Positions 22,760-34,388 of a stretch of DNA of 64,000 nucleotides are shown here, in pieces (within the stretch, counting starts at the first letter, position 1; every line of letters begins with the position of its first letter). The notes below the pieces were generated by a model that did no database searches, had not been told where the DNA came from, and worked only from the letters and a program-made list of their open reading frames with translations. Made by a program: the position numbers and the translations under genes. The stretch covers positions 124,001 to 188,000 of the forward strand of contig WTXG01000014.1 of the NCBI GenBank assembly GCA_022496185.1, written 5' to 3'. Origin of the DNA: Multifurca ochricompacta (lineage: Eukaryota > Basidiomycota > Agaricomycetes > Russulales > Russulaceae).

Positions 22760-23345
22760 GCCCTCGAGACAATGCAAGATCAAAGCAATCTACAAAACAT
22801 ATCAGTACATGACACAGCAAGTGCAGAACTTACCACTGAAACCGAGCTTTATGACTCTGGCACTTCACAACACATCTCCCCATTCCTCCAATGTTTCACT
22901 TCTTATCGATCCATTCCACCCAGAGCTATCACTGCAGCTGACAAACGAGTCTTCTATGCCATTGGGACTGGCAATCTTCAAATTGAGGTGCCGAATGGGC
23001 TGAAGACCACACCAGTTATTCTCAGAGACGCCCCATACGCACCTGAAATTAGACTCACCATTGTATCCATTGGATGTATTGAAAACACTTGTTACTGTTT
23101 CCTTTGAAGGCCAGGATTGCAAGATCAAAAATACAAAAGGAGATTGGGCAAAATCAGCATGAGCCCCAATGGGCTGTATGAAGTTGAACACATACACACG
23201 GTGGCAGTTGCACCCGAACCCGAAGTGGATGTTCTCATGCTTCACAGATGGCTCAATCCCACATCCAGGCCACAGTCATCAGATAGAAACACAAGCATAA
23301 TTATATTAGAACATCTTAATGTTCTACTCTACTGCGATGGCTACT
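22760..23345 (+). pseudogene. Copia lineage 2: protease region
   Basis: The frame resumes Copia homology: YVCALETMQ, then an aspartic-protease-like ELYDSGTSQHISPF (about 22845), AITAADKRVFYAIGTG and VILRDAPYAPEIRLT. A frame break occurs near 23105. It is the expected continuation of a Copia gag-pol downstream of gag. Together with 20125-20640 it brackets the antisense host-like segment. Confidence 0.75.
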
Positions 23346-23376
23346 TCTAATCTAATGTAGTCATAATAAAGTTTAT

Positions 23377-26300
23377 TCAACAATCTACAACCATGTCATC
23401 TGCATACTTATCGAATTCAGCAAGCATGGCATCTGCCTCTAAAAGATCTGCATAACACTTGAGGTCCACCTCCTCTACCTCAGCAGAGTTCCATGCAGCA
23501 AGGTCAGTGATTGTGTTATGCCATGTGAACTTCATTATCTGAAGTTCTTCAAATCGTCCTGCACCCAAATGTGAACAGCGCTCCTTGGCAGTTTGTTTAC
23601 TTGCTGAAAAAAGTTGCTCACAGGGTACAGATGATGCCTGACAGGGGAGGACATCAAGTGCAATCCGTGCGAGTGTTGGAAAAAGCTGACAATGATCCTG
23701 AAATTGTACCTTAGATAGATAGGTAGAAAATCAGTGAATTGCCCACAAACCTGCCACCATTCCACAATGTCTGTCTCCTTGGTGACATCCGCAGGAACAT
23801 CCTTGAGATATCGTTGTAGTTCAGCAGCCCACCCTTCATCCCCCTCCTGTGTCAGAAGCATCTGGCGATGTTTGTCGAACTCAGAAAGAAAGGATGTGGT
23901 CGGCAAACTTCTGGTACCAGAAGACTCTGGGGTAGTGGTTGGCATCATTACCGTTGGTGCTCTAGGTCATGTCTTCCAGTAGGCTTCCATCTGTAAGAGT
24001 AGTGTCAGTGGATTTTGGGAAGATATAGGGCATTACACATACCATTGTTTCAAGAATCTTCTGGGCCTCGTCTTGCCAGTTTTTTGCATCCCAGTTTCCT
24101 GCTGCACGATCCTCAGCCTGTTCCTCCTCTCCTCCCCAAGCTAACTTGATGTACTGGAGTTTGTAGTATGGATGGAGAACTATAGGATGGAATTGAATGC
24201 TGTGTCACTAAGAGATCTGTTCACATACGTAATGAGAGCACATAGTAAGGTTTCTCATTGAATCAAGAATAGTACTTGTTCAGCTTGTTTAGCCCATTGG
24301 TAATTGCAGGCCTGTATGCAGCATATCGCACATCATCACCTTTTGTTTCCCAGGCTGTCTGTAGTTCCTCAATTGCTGGAAGGGCACGCCACAAGGTTGG
24401 CTGCTGCTCAGGGGAGAAGTAGTGCTGGATGGCCCTCGAATCCTGGACTAGTGGTCAGTAGTGGGAAGTACATAGATTTGTAAACACGCACTGCTAAGAT
24501 ATTCTTCACATTGCATACTCGGCTCCAATCATCTTCAGATAGTTTGAATGCTGACCATGGGATGTGCTTGATGATCTGTCCACCCTTTCTGATGGTTGTG
24601 ATGTTGCCAAAATGTTCATCAGCAGATACAATGAACCGATTGATTGGCTGTCATCACTTGTCAAAAAGAGAAGAACTATTAAATATACAAGTACTCACCT
24701 GTCGAAGGGCATAAGAGCAGTCCAACATGAGAAATGCTGATCCCCATCGAATATTGCTGTGGAGAGGGATCTTGCGTGGATGTGAAATGCCACACTCAAG
24801 TTGATATCTCTGGAAGCATTCAATACGCTGTCCAGATGACTGAATCTGGAATTGAACAGATAGGAATAGAGCATTGTCTTGGAGATGATAGGACAGTAGC
24901 ATACCTTAATGGCAAGAGTGCAGATAGCAGTAATAACATCCAAAGATCCATTCAACACATGGTTAGCAGGTACCTTGGGATCAAATTCCCATATGGCAGT
25001 GGCTGTCTCCACAGCAGCAATCTTGGTGATGTGTGACATGATATCGATATTGGCTAGATTGACAACATGCTCAAGACAACTGAAAAAAGGTGAGAATGTG
25101 TGCAAGTCTTGGTAAATGTGAAACACTCATGGGAGTTGGCTGGTGAATGCATCCCAGTGGTTGAGCTGTGACAGAATTCTCCCTGCGACGTTACTAATGA
25201 CTTGACATTGTGTTTCACCAGTGTTTTGGCTTACTGAGGGCCTAACCCCTCCTAATTCTCCTTAGTTCTAGCTCATTCTACTGCACAACCATTTAGATAC
25301 TATGTCATAGTCCTAGAACCTTCTATTTACTATGACATAGCTAGTTCTACATGTATTTAAAGACCTACTAGAGTAGAGAGACAGACTAAGTCTGTTCTCT
25401 TGTGTTCAATCATAGGTGCTTTGGAATCCTTGAGTCCTCCCAGTTAGAACCCCACTTGAACTCTCCAAGATGTGACTTGGAGAGCCTTCATCATCTTGAA
25501 CTTGCTGCAGGACCGAGCGTCTCTGCCGTTGACTTCGAATCTCACGCACGTGCCCTATCGACTTTGAACTAGGCTTGATCCACTGTGACCTTTGAACCTT
25601 GACTGGACTTGTCTTCTCTTGTTCGACGACGACACAGTTCTTGCACCTAACTGTGACATGAGCTGTCGACGTTGATGCAAATCCTTGAGCATTGAACAGA
25701 TCTTGTCATTCATTGATGCATTGTCTAGTGTTATGGTAGAAAGCTGAGCGAGAATCAATGTAAAGTAGTTAATTGCATTGAGGACATGCTTACCTTGGAT
25801 TTATTCTGATTACAGATCCCCACACGGTCACACAGCCCCATGAAATAATGCCCAAGGTTGTCCCCACCATGATCCCCTGATATAGCCTTGAATCCCACAA
25901 CCTCTGATCTCATCTTCCACTTTGCATCCTTGACATCGATCCAGTGTGCAGTCATCCCCAAGAAGGCCACTTTTGTAGTGTCTGCAGACCATCCATCTGC
26001 AGTGCTTGAGATTTTCCCTGGTGCTGCCTGTTTTCCTTCGTAAGTCTTTGTTGTAATTGTCATGTATTGTAACTTACAAGAATATCTCTCTTCAGCTCTT
26101 CCAAGTGATTGACAAACTGATTGTGGATGTATCTTGTGACATCGTGAGTACTTGGTAAATCCTTTGTCTTTGACTGTGGTCTCATTGCTACCAAACAGTT
26201 ATGGAACAAAGCTTTATTAGCAACAGCTAGGGACTTGGAGCAACATTCAACACACTTCAACCATTTCCTGAAGATTGTGAAAACTTACCTGATCATTGCA

Positions 26301-27230
26301 TGCCACAAACTTCGAGACTGCGTTCAGAATACCACCCTGTGTGAACACTTTTGGACCTGCGGTTACTTTCTCAAAAGCCATATCCAATGTTGGCTGCTTC
26401 CCCTTCATCTGTTTCTTTTCCTCCTGTGCCTTCCAGAGTGAACGGGGTATTGCCCAGTGGTGAATAGGTGTGTCAGTCTCCTTACATCTCCTCTCATAGA
26501 CTTTCCAGTGCAGCTGTGCATGCTGGTGGCATGAGGAGTTACTTCCCTTGAAGAACGCCTTCTGCATTCCCTTGCATTTAATCAATTCTGCATCTTCTCT
26601 GTATCTTTGTGAGTATAATGGTTCTCTCATTGTGTGGGCATGGGACTTACCTGCAGATGTTGCACCACCGCCCTCTCACAGTCTCATTGGTACCATCCCG
26701 CTTCTTGAAGTTGACTGTTGAGTGGTCCGAGAACAGTAATCTGATATCTTTTGAGGAGTCGGCTTTCACCTTCAGTCTCACAGGGATTTCACTACAATGT
26801 TGTTCATCAAGTTTGCCATCATCGTTCTGTTACTTGTAAGAAGGCCATTTGAATGAAGGATAATAGTAACACAAACGTCATTATCTGCAGGTGTCCACTG
26901 CATGTCCGAGTCATCCTCCTCTGATTCGTCATTGACAACTTCAACTCCATCACCTTCTGACTTGTCATCTGTGATATCCTCTACAGCATTCTGATATTTT
27001 GACTGTTTCCTTGGTTTTCTTTTTGGTGTGGGCTTGTTGTCACTGGATTTGGATGACTCTTCTTCATCACTGCTTTCATCAGAAACTTTCCTTTTTTTGT
27101 GGATGGTCTTCTTTGCCTTGCCTTTTGGAGCATGAGCACAAGTTTTCGGTGCAGGTGAGTTCTTCTTCAGTGGGGCCTTCACTGAGGTTGGCTTTATAGG
27201 CTTCATGGTTGAACGCGTCCAGTTGTTCAA
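23377..27230 (-). pseudogene. hAT transposase, decayed, with introns
   Basis: Minus-strand exons in order: a Lys/Ser/Glu-rich N-terminus (27203-26880); DHSTVNFKKRDG..CNIC (about 26650-26790) leading to SSCHQHAQLHWKVYERRC, a BED-type zinc finger; a catalytic-domain part with STADGWSADTTKVAFLGMT (about 25930-26020); LEHVVNLANIDIMSH (about 25050); and a C-terminal dimerisation part with ALDVLPCQ, then a CEQLFSASKQTAKERC-like segment split over two frames (about 23560-23660). Candidate short GT-AG introns separate the blocks. A solo LTR at 25167-25658 breaks the catalytic region. It would be the source enzyme of hAT element B but is not functional as it stands. Confidence 0.75.
25167..25658 (+). 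repeat. Solo LTR of Gypsy B family in hAT transposase
   Basis: A 492-bp diverged LTR, TGTGACAGAATTC to CTAACTGTGACA, aligning with 9786-10388 through the AGGGCGTAACCCCTCC-like block, the TATTTAAAGACC promoter and the CTTGAACTCTCCAAG region. A perfect 5-bp duplication TGAGC lies at 25162-25166 and 25659-25663. Confidence 0.9.
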
Positions 27231-27599
27231 TTGACAAATAAATAGTGCTTACATTTGTTTGTCTTTGTAAGAGTATCACACCCAAGTTTTGTTGTATCAT
27301 ATCTTGTACATAGCACCTAAATGTAGAAGATCTGTAGTACATATTTTGAATATAATAGCTTAGCTTGAAGCAACCAAAGTCCAGTCTAAGACCGGTTGCA
27401 ACCAGTCTTTAGACGGTTTTTTAAAATGATATATTGTTGATGGACTGCAGACCACATGTGTGATGACTTTGGGGCAACCGCAACCGGTGGTCCGGTTGCC
27501 ACCAGTCCGGTCCGGTCCGGTTTGCGGTCTTTTTTCGGTCCAATGGACTGGACTTTTAAACACTAGTTAAAAAGGACAACCCTCAGACCCCAGACAAAC

Positions 27600-29427
27600 T
27601 CCCCAGTACATGCTTCCCCAGCAATGTCCTACCACACAAGAATCTATCATGTCTTTCATCACTGCCAATGCCGCTGTCGACACCTTCACCTCCTCCATCG
27701 TAGTTGTCAAGAATTTCCCATCCACTCACCCCTCCACACATCCCTCCTCCCCCATTGACTACGAGGCCGCAGAAGCATGAGTCAAGAACCAATCCCCCAA
27801 CCCCGATGATGACTTCAATCACTGTGAGGAGCCTTGTTACAAACCCCATCTTTGCCTGTATTCTTTTTCTTGCCCAACGACAATTCCTCTCTACCGCCCA
27901 CACTCCATTATCAGATCACGTCTCCATCGTGGGATCCGTCACATGCTCTTCGTCCATCCCCATGACCTTCTTGTTTGTTCATGATTACCTACCGCTATCT
28001 TCATTATCACTTATCCTCTTATCATACGACCGGACACTTACTTAATACCCTATCAGAAGCTAGGCTTTACGCCCTCCGCTTTCGGATATTTGGACCCACT
28101 TGACTCCGTTTCCTTATCTCGTAGACGCCCACTGAATTACGTATATAAGTCCGCTGTAGCTACCCTGTAGACCTCAGACTCGACTTATTGAATACATTGG
28201 TGTTTGTCTTCTGGACTTCCCCTTGAAACCTTTGACTCGATCATCTCAGTGCTTTCGGCACTTTCCGTTCAACATCGTCACTAGGGAACAGCCCCTTTGA
28301 CTTTGACTCATCCATTCGAACTCCAAGAGGTCTTATTGATCTCTTATCTGAACACACGTATAGAGCTGTCGCACAAGTCGTGCAGAACGTCTCACACCGG
28401 ACGTAACAAGCCTCACCTGAATGACCTGTTGGGCATGGAGATGGATGACAAAGCCCCTGAGTTTCCTTTCTTCGCCAATAACCCAAACTCCTCAATGTAC
28501 TTCCCTCTCAAGATCACCATGGCTGACGGAGAAGTCACCATCGCAAAGTACATCTTCTACATGAACAGAGGGATGGACGTAGCCAGGTGCATGAAGAAGA
28601 ATGGCCCTGTTTATGGGGCCCCAGTCTACTTGGAAGAGAGATACACCAGTCATCTCCATCACACGATGAGTGACAAACAGCTCAGGCACTTGGCAGCTGA
28701 CGACTCCTGAGCCTTTGCGATAGACAAGGTGCTGAATGACATGCGCCTCCCACGTCTCAAAGCCAAAGTGATGAGACTGTGGAAGAATCTGATGTTGTGC
28801 ACAACACTCAACCGACAATATAAAGAACATGTGAAAATGATGATGAGGTTGATGAGCAGGATGTTCCAGGTGGAACAGGAGCTGGTAGAGATTTGAAAGA
28901 GGTTGGAGAAGGGGGACGCATACCAGACTATTGCTGAAAGGTATGCTGACACATACACATGGCCCCTTCCTCCATGATTGTTAGGGGCTGCCCCGACACT
29001 GCTGCCAAATCAGTTTGAAATGCCACGCATGCATGAGAACCCCCGTGGAGAAACATGTTGGTGGTGCAACAGTAAGTACCATATCAGTTGGAACTGTCCC
29101 CTCAACCACAAGTGGTGTCGCCACTGCTGCAGCAACCTGCACTGGAGCCACTTCTGCATCTTCTGTCGCATTGGTGTCACCCCAACAATCATCAACCCAT
29201 CTGGGTGGTGTGGCAAGTGTCTTCACCACAACTCAGGGCATTGCAAGCTGGACTGTCCCATCCACGACCTGTGCTACTCGTGTGGACAACACGGCCCTTA
29301 TGGGTTCCTCTGTGCCCATAGATGTCCCCAGGATTCAGACAAGGAGAATTACACCATGGACAATCGTAATGTAGCTGACGACTATTTGGATCTGGTGCAG
29401 GATGATGACGGTACAAGTCGTTTCTAG
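27600..29427 (+). pseudogene. Gypsy A copy 3: post-integrase domain fragment
   Basis: This corresponds to the C-terminal extension of Gypsy A pol at about 37960-39152. The first part (27650-27829, with SPIDYEAAEA) is split from the rest by a solo LTR (27835-28408). Then follow APEFPFFANNP, GPVYGAPVYLEE (about 28600) and a helical part. The final frame (28978-29427) has four Cys/His clusters: CWWCNSKYHISWNC, CRHCCSNLHWSHFC, CGKCLHHNSGHCKLDC and CYSCGQHGPYGFLC. Stops at 28708, 28896 and 28975 break it. The zinc ligands match those of the other copy despite many other differences. No pol upstream remains. Confidence 0.8.
27835..28408 (+). repeat. Solo LTR of Gypsy A family
   Basis: A 574-bp LTR, TGTTACAAACCCC to GACGTAACA, with TATATAAG near 28141. 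A perfect 5-bp duplication AGCCT lies at 27830-27834 and 28409-28413. The interrupted post-integrase frame continues on the far side. Confidence 0.93.
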
Positions 29428-29458
29428 CTGGGTCAGCTAGAACCAGAAGAGGGGGTGA

Positions 29459-29556
29459 TGTTACAACCCCTGCCTAGCAACCCACTTTTCTTCACGATCC
29501 CCAGTGATGACCCTGCCTGTCCCCCTACACTACATTTCTTGATTACATCTCCTTCC
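29459..29556 (+). repeat. Gypsy A copy 3: 3' LTR, first part
   Basis: The LTR starts TGTTACAACCCCTG right after a polypurine tract (AGAGGGGGTGA), as at the 3' LTR of the fuller element. After 98 bp it is interrupted by the hAT-like element starting 29557. The rest of the LTR is at 39847-40341, about 10 kb away. Confidence 0.88.
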
Positions 29557-30952
29557 TAGTGAATAGCAGGGGTAACCCCCGGGTATCTTCATTGGTACCT
29601 GTACCTGTACCCGTACCCATTGCTACGGGTACGGGTAACCCGTGGGTTACCTGCAGGTCACCTGCGGGTTGCCTGTGTTAAACGCGTGCAAGTTCTTTAC
29701 TTGCATCACGCATTTCGGATATCCGGCCCAGGCCATCCTGGACCAAGGAGATACACAACACGTTCATTTATGGCTGCTTAAGATCCCTCAATGACTCTTG
29801 TTTTATGCTCAGAAGATTAAGATAATTCATTATTCCATTTTTATTTTATTATGCTGGTCTCAATTTTATACAAGCACAACTAAAATCCACCCCAATATAC
29901 AGAGATGATTAGATAGGATGTAATAGAACATTGAATGAAAAGCCTGTCAGATAACCACACAGAATGCAAAACTAATTGACAAATGCATAGTGATTGGCAG
30001 GGGTAACCCCTGGATATTTGTTTTGATACCCAGGTTACCCATAAAATGAAATGCGTGCAAGTTCTTTACTTGCTTTGCGCATTTTGGACACTCAGCCCGG
30101 TCCATCCCAGTCAAGGAGATACGCACTTGGATACAACGTGTTCATCTGTAGCTACTCAGGATCCCTCAATAATTGCTGATTTATGTTCAGAAGATTAAGT
30201 TTATTCTTTATTTACATTATTATTTTATTTCATTTTGTGGAACAGGCATGGTGCAGGCTTGTACTTTAGATGTACTATATCAGCTACTAGATTAAATGAA
30301 TGCGTTATCTCGTTATCTCGTTTAATGATGTGATTTGATCATATGTCAGATCTTAGATGTATATTCTATGGATCTAATTAATTTGTGAACGCATTTCTGT
30401 TGTGTTATCTATGCATGATCACAATCTTGTCGGACCAATGGAAAATCACAGCCGTGATTGTTAAGTCGACCTTCCTTAATAGGAAGGAGATCAGACCAAT
30501 ATGCTGGTCCATGCAATGCAATGTAGTCGCTGCTCTATGCAGCCTGTAGATACACATGGGCCTTGTTTCAGTAAAATAATTTGATAATTAGATTATAGAA
30601 TAGTCTAAAGTAGTCTAGAGTGTATTTTAGATAGTGCCAGACTGGCAGAATTGATCACACATTAATAAAACAGTTGCATCATGATTTTCAAGAGAGTGGA
30701 TCACTGATAACACTTTTATTTTACATCGCACTGTTGATCTGCTTTGATATTTCATAGGATAACACTAGAATATATTTACAGAAACCCTGTAGCATACATC
30801 AAATTAAATCTTATCATTTGTTTGCTACAGATGTATTTTATCATTACATTTCTGCTGATCTTGTCAATGACCGGTGACCACTTATACCCACCAAACCCGC
30901 TGTGCAGGTACAGGTTTCTGGCAGGTTGGGAGTTGTATACCCATACCCATAC

Positions 30953-31546
30953 TGTTACAAACCCTGCTGTGTCATCTCATTCCCTTTTCCCTTCACATGA
31001 CTTGCTGTTTGGATGTGTTTGTCCCTTTGTTGACTGTGTTGTGACTGGCATTGTACTTGTTTGTTCCTTATCTCTGACTCATGCTGTGCTTATCTATGAC
31101 TCGTACTTTACATCAGAACGCTTATGTATTTTCCCACCAGAGTCGCGACTATACCAGATTCGTCTACATATATTCTCATCTGGCCCACCCTGACTCCGTT
31201 CCCCATCCAGTTAGATTACGACTTCATTGATACATCAAGTACATTACTCCAATTCAGACTCCGACCTCTGTTATGTATATAAGGCCTGTCTAGATAGCCT
31301 GTGTGCCTCAGACTCGACTTCTTAATCGACTTGGTGCATTACCTTCTGGGTGATCTCTAAGACCCAACTCTTGAATCGTCTCAGTGCTTCTGGCACTCTT
31401 CCACTCACCAGTACTAAGGGATTAGCTCCTTGGTATTGACTTCTCATCCGATCTCCGTGTACTTGAAAGACAGTGCACACTTGACTTTGTAGTTTTGCTA
31501 CGCGACTTGTCACATGTCGTGCTGAACACCCGCACCAGGCGTTACA
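30953..31546 (+). repeat. Gypsy A full element: 5' LTR
   Basis: A 594-bp LTR, TGTTACAAACC to AGGCGTTACA, with TATATAAGG near 31276. It is the same length as the 3' LTR at 39184-39777. Alignment by eye gives 18 differences, all C/T or G/A at CpG positions. The flanks CATAC and TGTAC are similar but not identical. Confidence 0.95.
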
Positions 31547-32107
31547 TTAAGTCGAGTCTCCCCCACCATGGCTTCATCTAGCCGAAGCCAGACCTTGCAC
31601 ACTGAAGAACTCATCGACCGTCAAGACGAGGATAACCTTTCACAACAGGTCCTTGGCTCTGCCGTCTGGAAAGACTTTGAAACCGAGTTTGGATACTACG
31701 TCTATCACGACGACCAGTACCAGCCAGTTGAATACAACAAACAGAAATGAGTCTGGTACCATATCTGTTACTCTAGAAGCCATCGTTCCTGGGTTACCAC
31801 AGGACCTGCCCCACCAGAGTACGGCCTAGGACCTTGGAGAGAGAATCCTCCAGCCATCATCACAGATTCAGAAACCGAAGAATACATCGAAGAAAGTAGC
31901 AAAGACGCACAAGTCATAGCCCCTAGTTTTACGGCTCTGACAGTTGCACCCGAGAGTACTACATCCAGAATATCTGCTTTAGTCTCTCCCCAGATCACAC
32001 AACAAACCTCAGACACCCCGACCATCACTTATCCCATGATGTCAACCATTGCTGCACAATTGCCAGACCCCGCTCCAGTTGTCCCTGCCCCAAACCTCCC
32101 TCCCCCA

Positions 32108-33400
32108 TGTTACGACCCTACTCTTTTCCTAACCCTGTACACCATGCCTGATTCCTTGCACTATCCTTGATCTCCTCCTTCTCTGGACCACTCTTTGATG
32201 CCCTTGGCCTGTTGCCTTGGGACCTTCCTTGATGCCTGTGGCCTGTGTGCCCAGGACCCTACCCTGATTCCTGTGACATTGTTCATAGGACTGACCTCCC
32301 ATGCCGCCATTTACACCTAACCTGCTGGTAGTTAAGCTGCTACACTGTTGGATGTACACCACCCTTCCTTGCTGCCTTGGCTTATGCCTTGGCCACTGCT
32401 CCTGACCCTGTCCCTGTGCTTGACACCCATAGGAACCCCTGACATTGTCCCTGCCAATCTGACCAGTCCAGACAACTAGATGACTTTGGCTTGTACTTGA
32501 CCCTCTGCCAGTCATGTGACTCCTGGCCATGTGACCCTTGGCCATGTGACCCTTGGCCATGTGATCCTTGACCATGTGATCCCTGACCATGTGACTTTGG
32601 ACCATGTGATCCCTGACCCTGATCACAGCATCTTCATCTGATCATTTACCCCTTTCTGATCACATGGCCCATCTGGCTTATCATTCGCTTCTCTGATTCC
32701 TGTGGGAGTATTCCCACATCCACCCTGACTCCTGTGGGACCTGTTATCTCCCCATTTACCCCTGACCCTGGTGGGAATCCTCCCACACTGATATGACTCC
32801 TGTGGGGCTGTCCCACATGATTATGCTTCTGATAAGGCTTATCCTTATCATGGACTATATTTGACATCTTATCTGCTATTGGATGATAAGGACTCTGACC
32901 CTGTTCCTGATTAGCTACAAACCAGATCCCCATACAGTATATAAGACCCTGTAGACAGTTTGTACAACCCTAGATTTGACCTCTTGGGCCTTCAGCCTAG
33001 AGACCTTAGACCCCAGAATCTATCACAGCCTTTTCCCTTCTTTTGCGCCTTTGAGATCCTTACAGGGACCCCCATTGCCTCTGGCAATGGGTGTGTACCC
33101 TTCCTTTTGAACCTTCTTGCCGCTCTATAGGGCTTCAGCACACTCAGCTTGACCCTGTTCCCACTCAACAGCCTTAGGGGATTAGCTCCCTTTGGCTGAC
33201 TCTTCCCATCTTCCTCTGTGCTTGGTTATGGCACATTTTCCTATCCATCCTGGAGCTAAGAGGCTAGCCCTGTTGTGCTAGGCCTGTTGTAGATCCTGGA
33301 CCACAGTGTCGGGTGCCGCAGATGTGGCTGACTAGTGCCGGACTGGTGGACTCAAGCCAATCAGGTGCATGTCGCACAGAATGCCCCGCTGAGCGTTACA
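32108..33400 (+). repeat. Solo LTR of a third, 1.29-kb LTR family
   Basis: A 1293-bp LTR, TGTTACGACCC to GAGCGTTACA, with a perfect 5-bp duplication CCCCA at 32103-32107 and 33401-33405. It contains a TATATAAGACC promoter motif near 32939 and a 15-bp minisatellite (32513-32617). Gag of the host element continues in register after it. No internal region of this family is seen in the window. Confidence 0.92.
32513..32617 (+). repeat. 15-bp minisatellite in LTR, about 7 copies
   Basis: Seven consecutive 15-bp units of the type CATGTGAYCCYTGRC lie in the upstream third of the 1.29-kb LTR. Each unit starts with CATGTG, an E-box-like core. Confidence 0.85.
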
Positions 33401-34388
33401 CCCCATCAGGACACCTTATGGGAGTCCTTCCCACCATGTTTACTGGTGATCAATCCCAGAGCAAAAAGTTCATGCTCAAGTTCAAGACATTCAAAAATTT
33501 CAACCATGATGTCCCACAAATCGTGAACCCCTTCCAATGAACCAACCTCTTCCTCTCACTTATCAGAGGAGACTCTGTCGATGACTGGACAATGGAGCAG
33601 ATCAAATGGCTGAATGATAGAATTACAGCCGGAATCAGAACCACAGACGAGGATCTGTGGGATATAGTGGTGCAAAGATTTAAAGACACCTTCATGGATG
33701 GACAGGCCAAGCAGAAGGCCACCAGAGAACTGAAGTCCCTGAAAATGGAGAGAGGGGATTTGGATGGCTATGTAGCCAGGTTCCGCAACCTGGCCAAAAG
33801 AGCAGGGTATGATGTGAACAAAGAGGCAACGCTCAACCTCTTCTCCCAGGGATTGCCCAACCCCCTGGTGAAGAACATCATTCAATTCCATCACCCTGAG
33901 TCGTGGAGCCAGTGGACAAGTGCTGCCAGAACACAGCAGCAAGATTATCTAGACTTCCAAACATGCTTTGGAGTGGATACTAAGAAGGGCAGAACCCACA
34001 ATCAGTGGAAGGCAGCATTTGGGGTGAAACCTACTCCTTCCTGAGACCCTAATGCCATGGACACATCAGCAGATCGCACCAAAGCCCGTGCAGCCCTCAC
34101 CAACGATGAAAAGAAGAACCTCATGAAAGAGGGATGCTGCTTCCACTGTCGAGCACAAGGGCATATGTCACAATTCTGCCCCAAGAAAACAGTCTGGGCT
34201 GCTGAAGCAACAGTGGTGGCCGTCGCTACAGCGCCACCTGTGCAGAACCTACCTACCCCAGTCAAGGGAAATCCAGTAACTGCTCCAAAGACAAAGGAAC
34301 AGAAAGCAGAGGCCATTTGGGAGCATATGATGAATGAAGATGAGGCAGTACATGCCCTGATCATCAATAAGGCCTTTGGCCAAAAGGA

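Larger units (their letters stand above)
19911..27565 (-). mobile_element. hAT element B, nested and broken
   Basis: Bounded by inverted ends TAGTGTTTAAAAGTCC (19911-19926) and GGACTTTTAAACACTA (27550-27565), each followed inward by clusters of CCGGTCCGGT-type motifs, a layout usual for hAT ends. The minus strand carries a decayed hAT transposase (23377-27230). Inside lie a Copia fragment with captured host sequence (about 20125-23345) and a solo Gypsy B LTR (25167-25658). The 8-bp flanks (GCAAAGAC and GTTAAAAA) do not match, so the original duplication has decayed or one end was exchanged. Confidence 0.75.

Noticed and set aside
32129..32626. Minus-strand frame with HMVRDHMVKDHM repeats
   Set aside because: It is the 15-bp minisatellite of the 1.29-kb LTR read in one frame; the period is divisible by three, so an open frame is expected.
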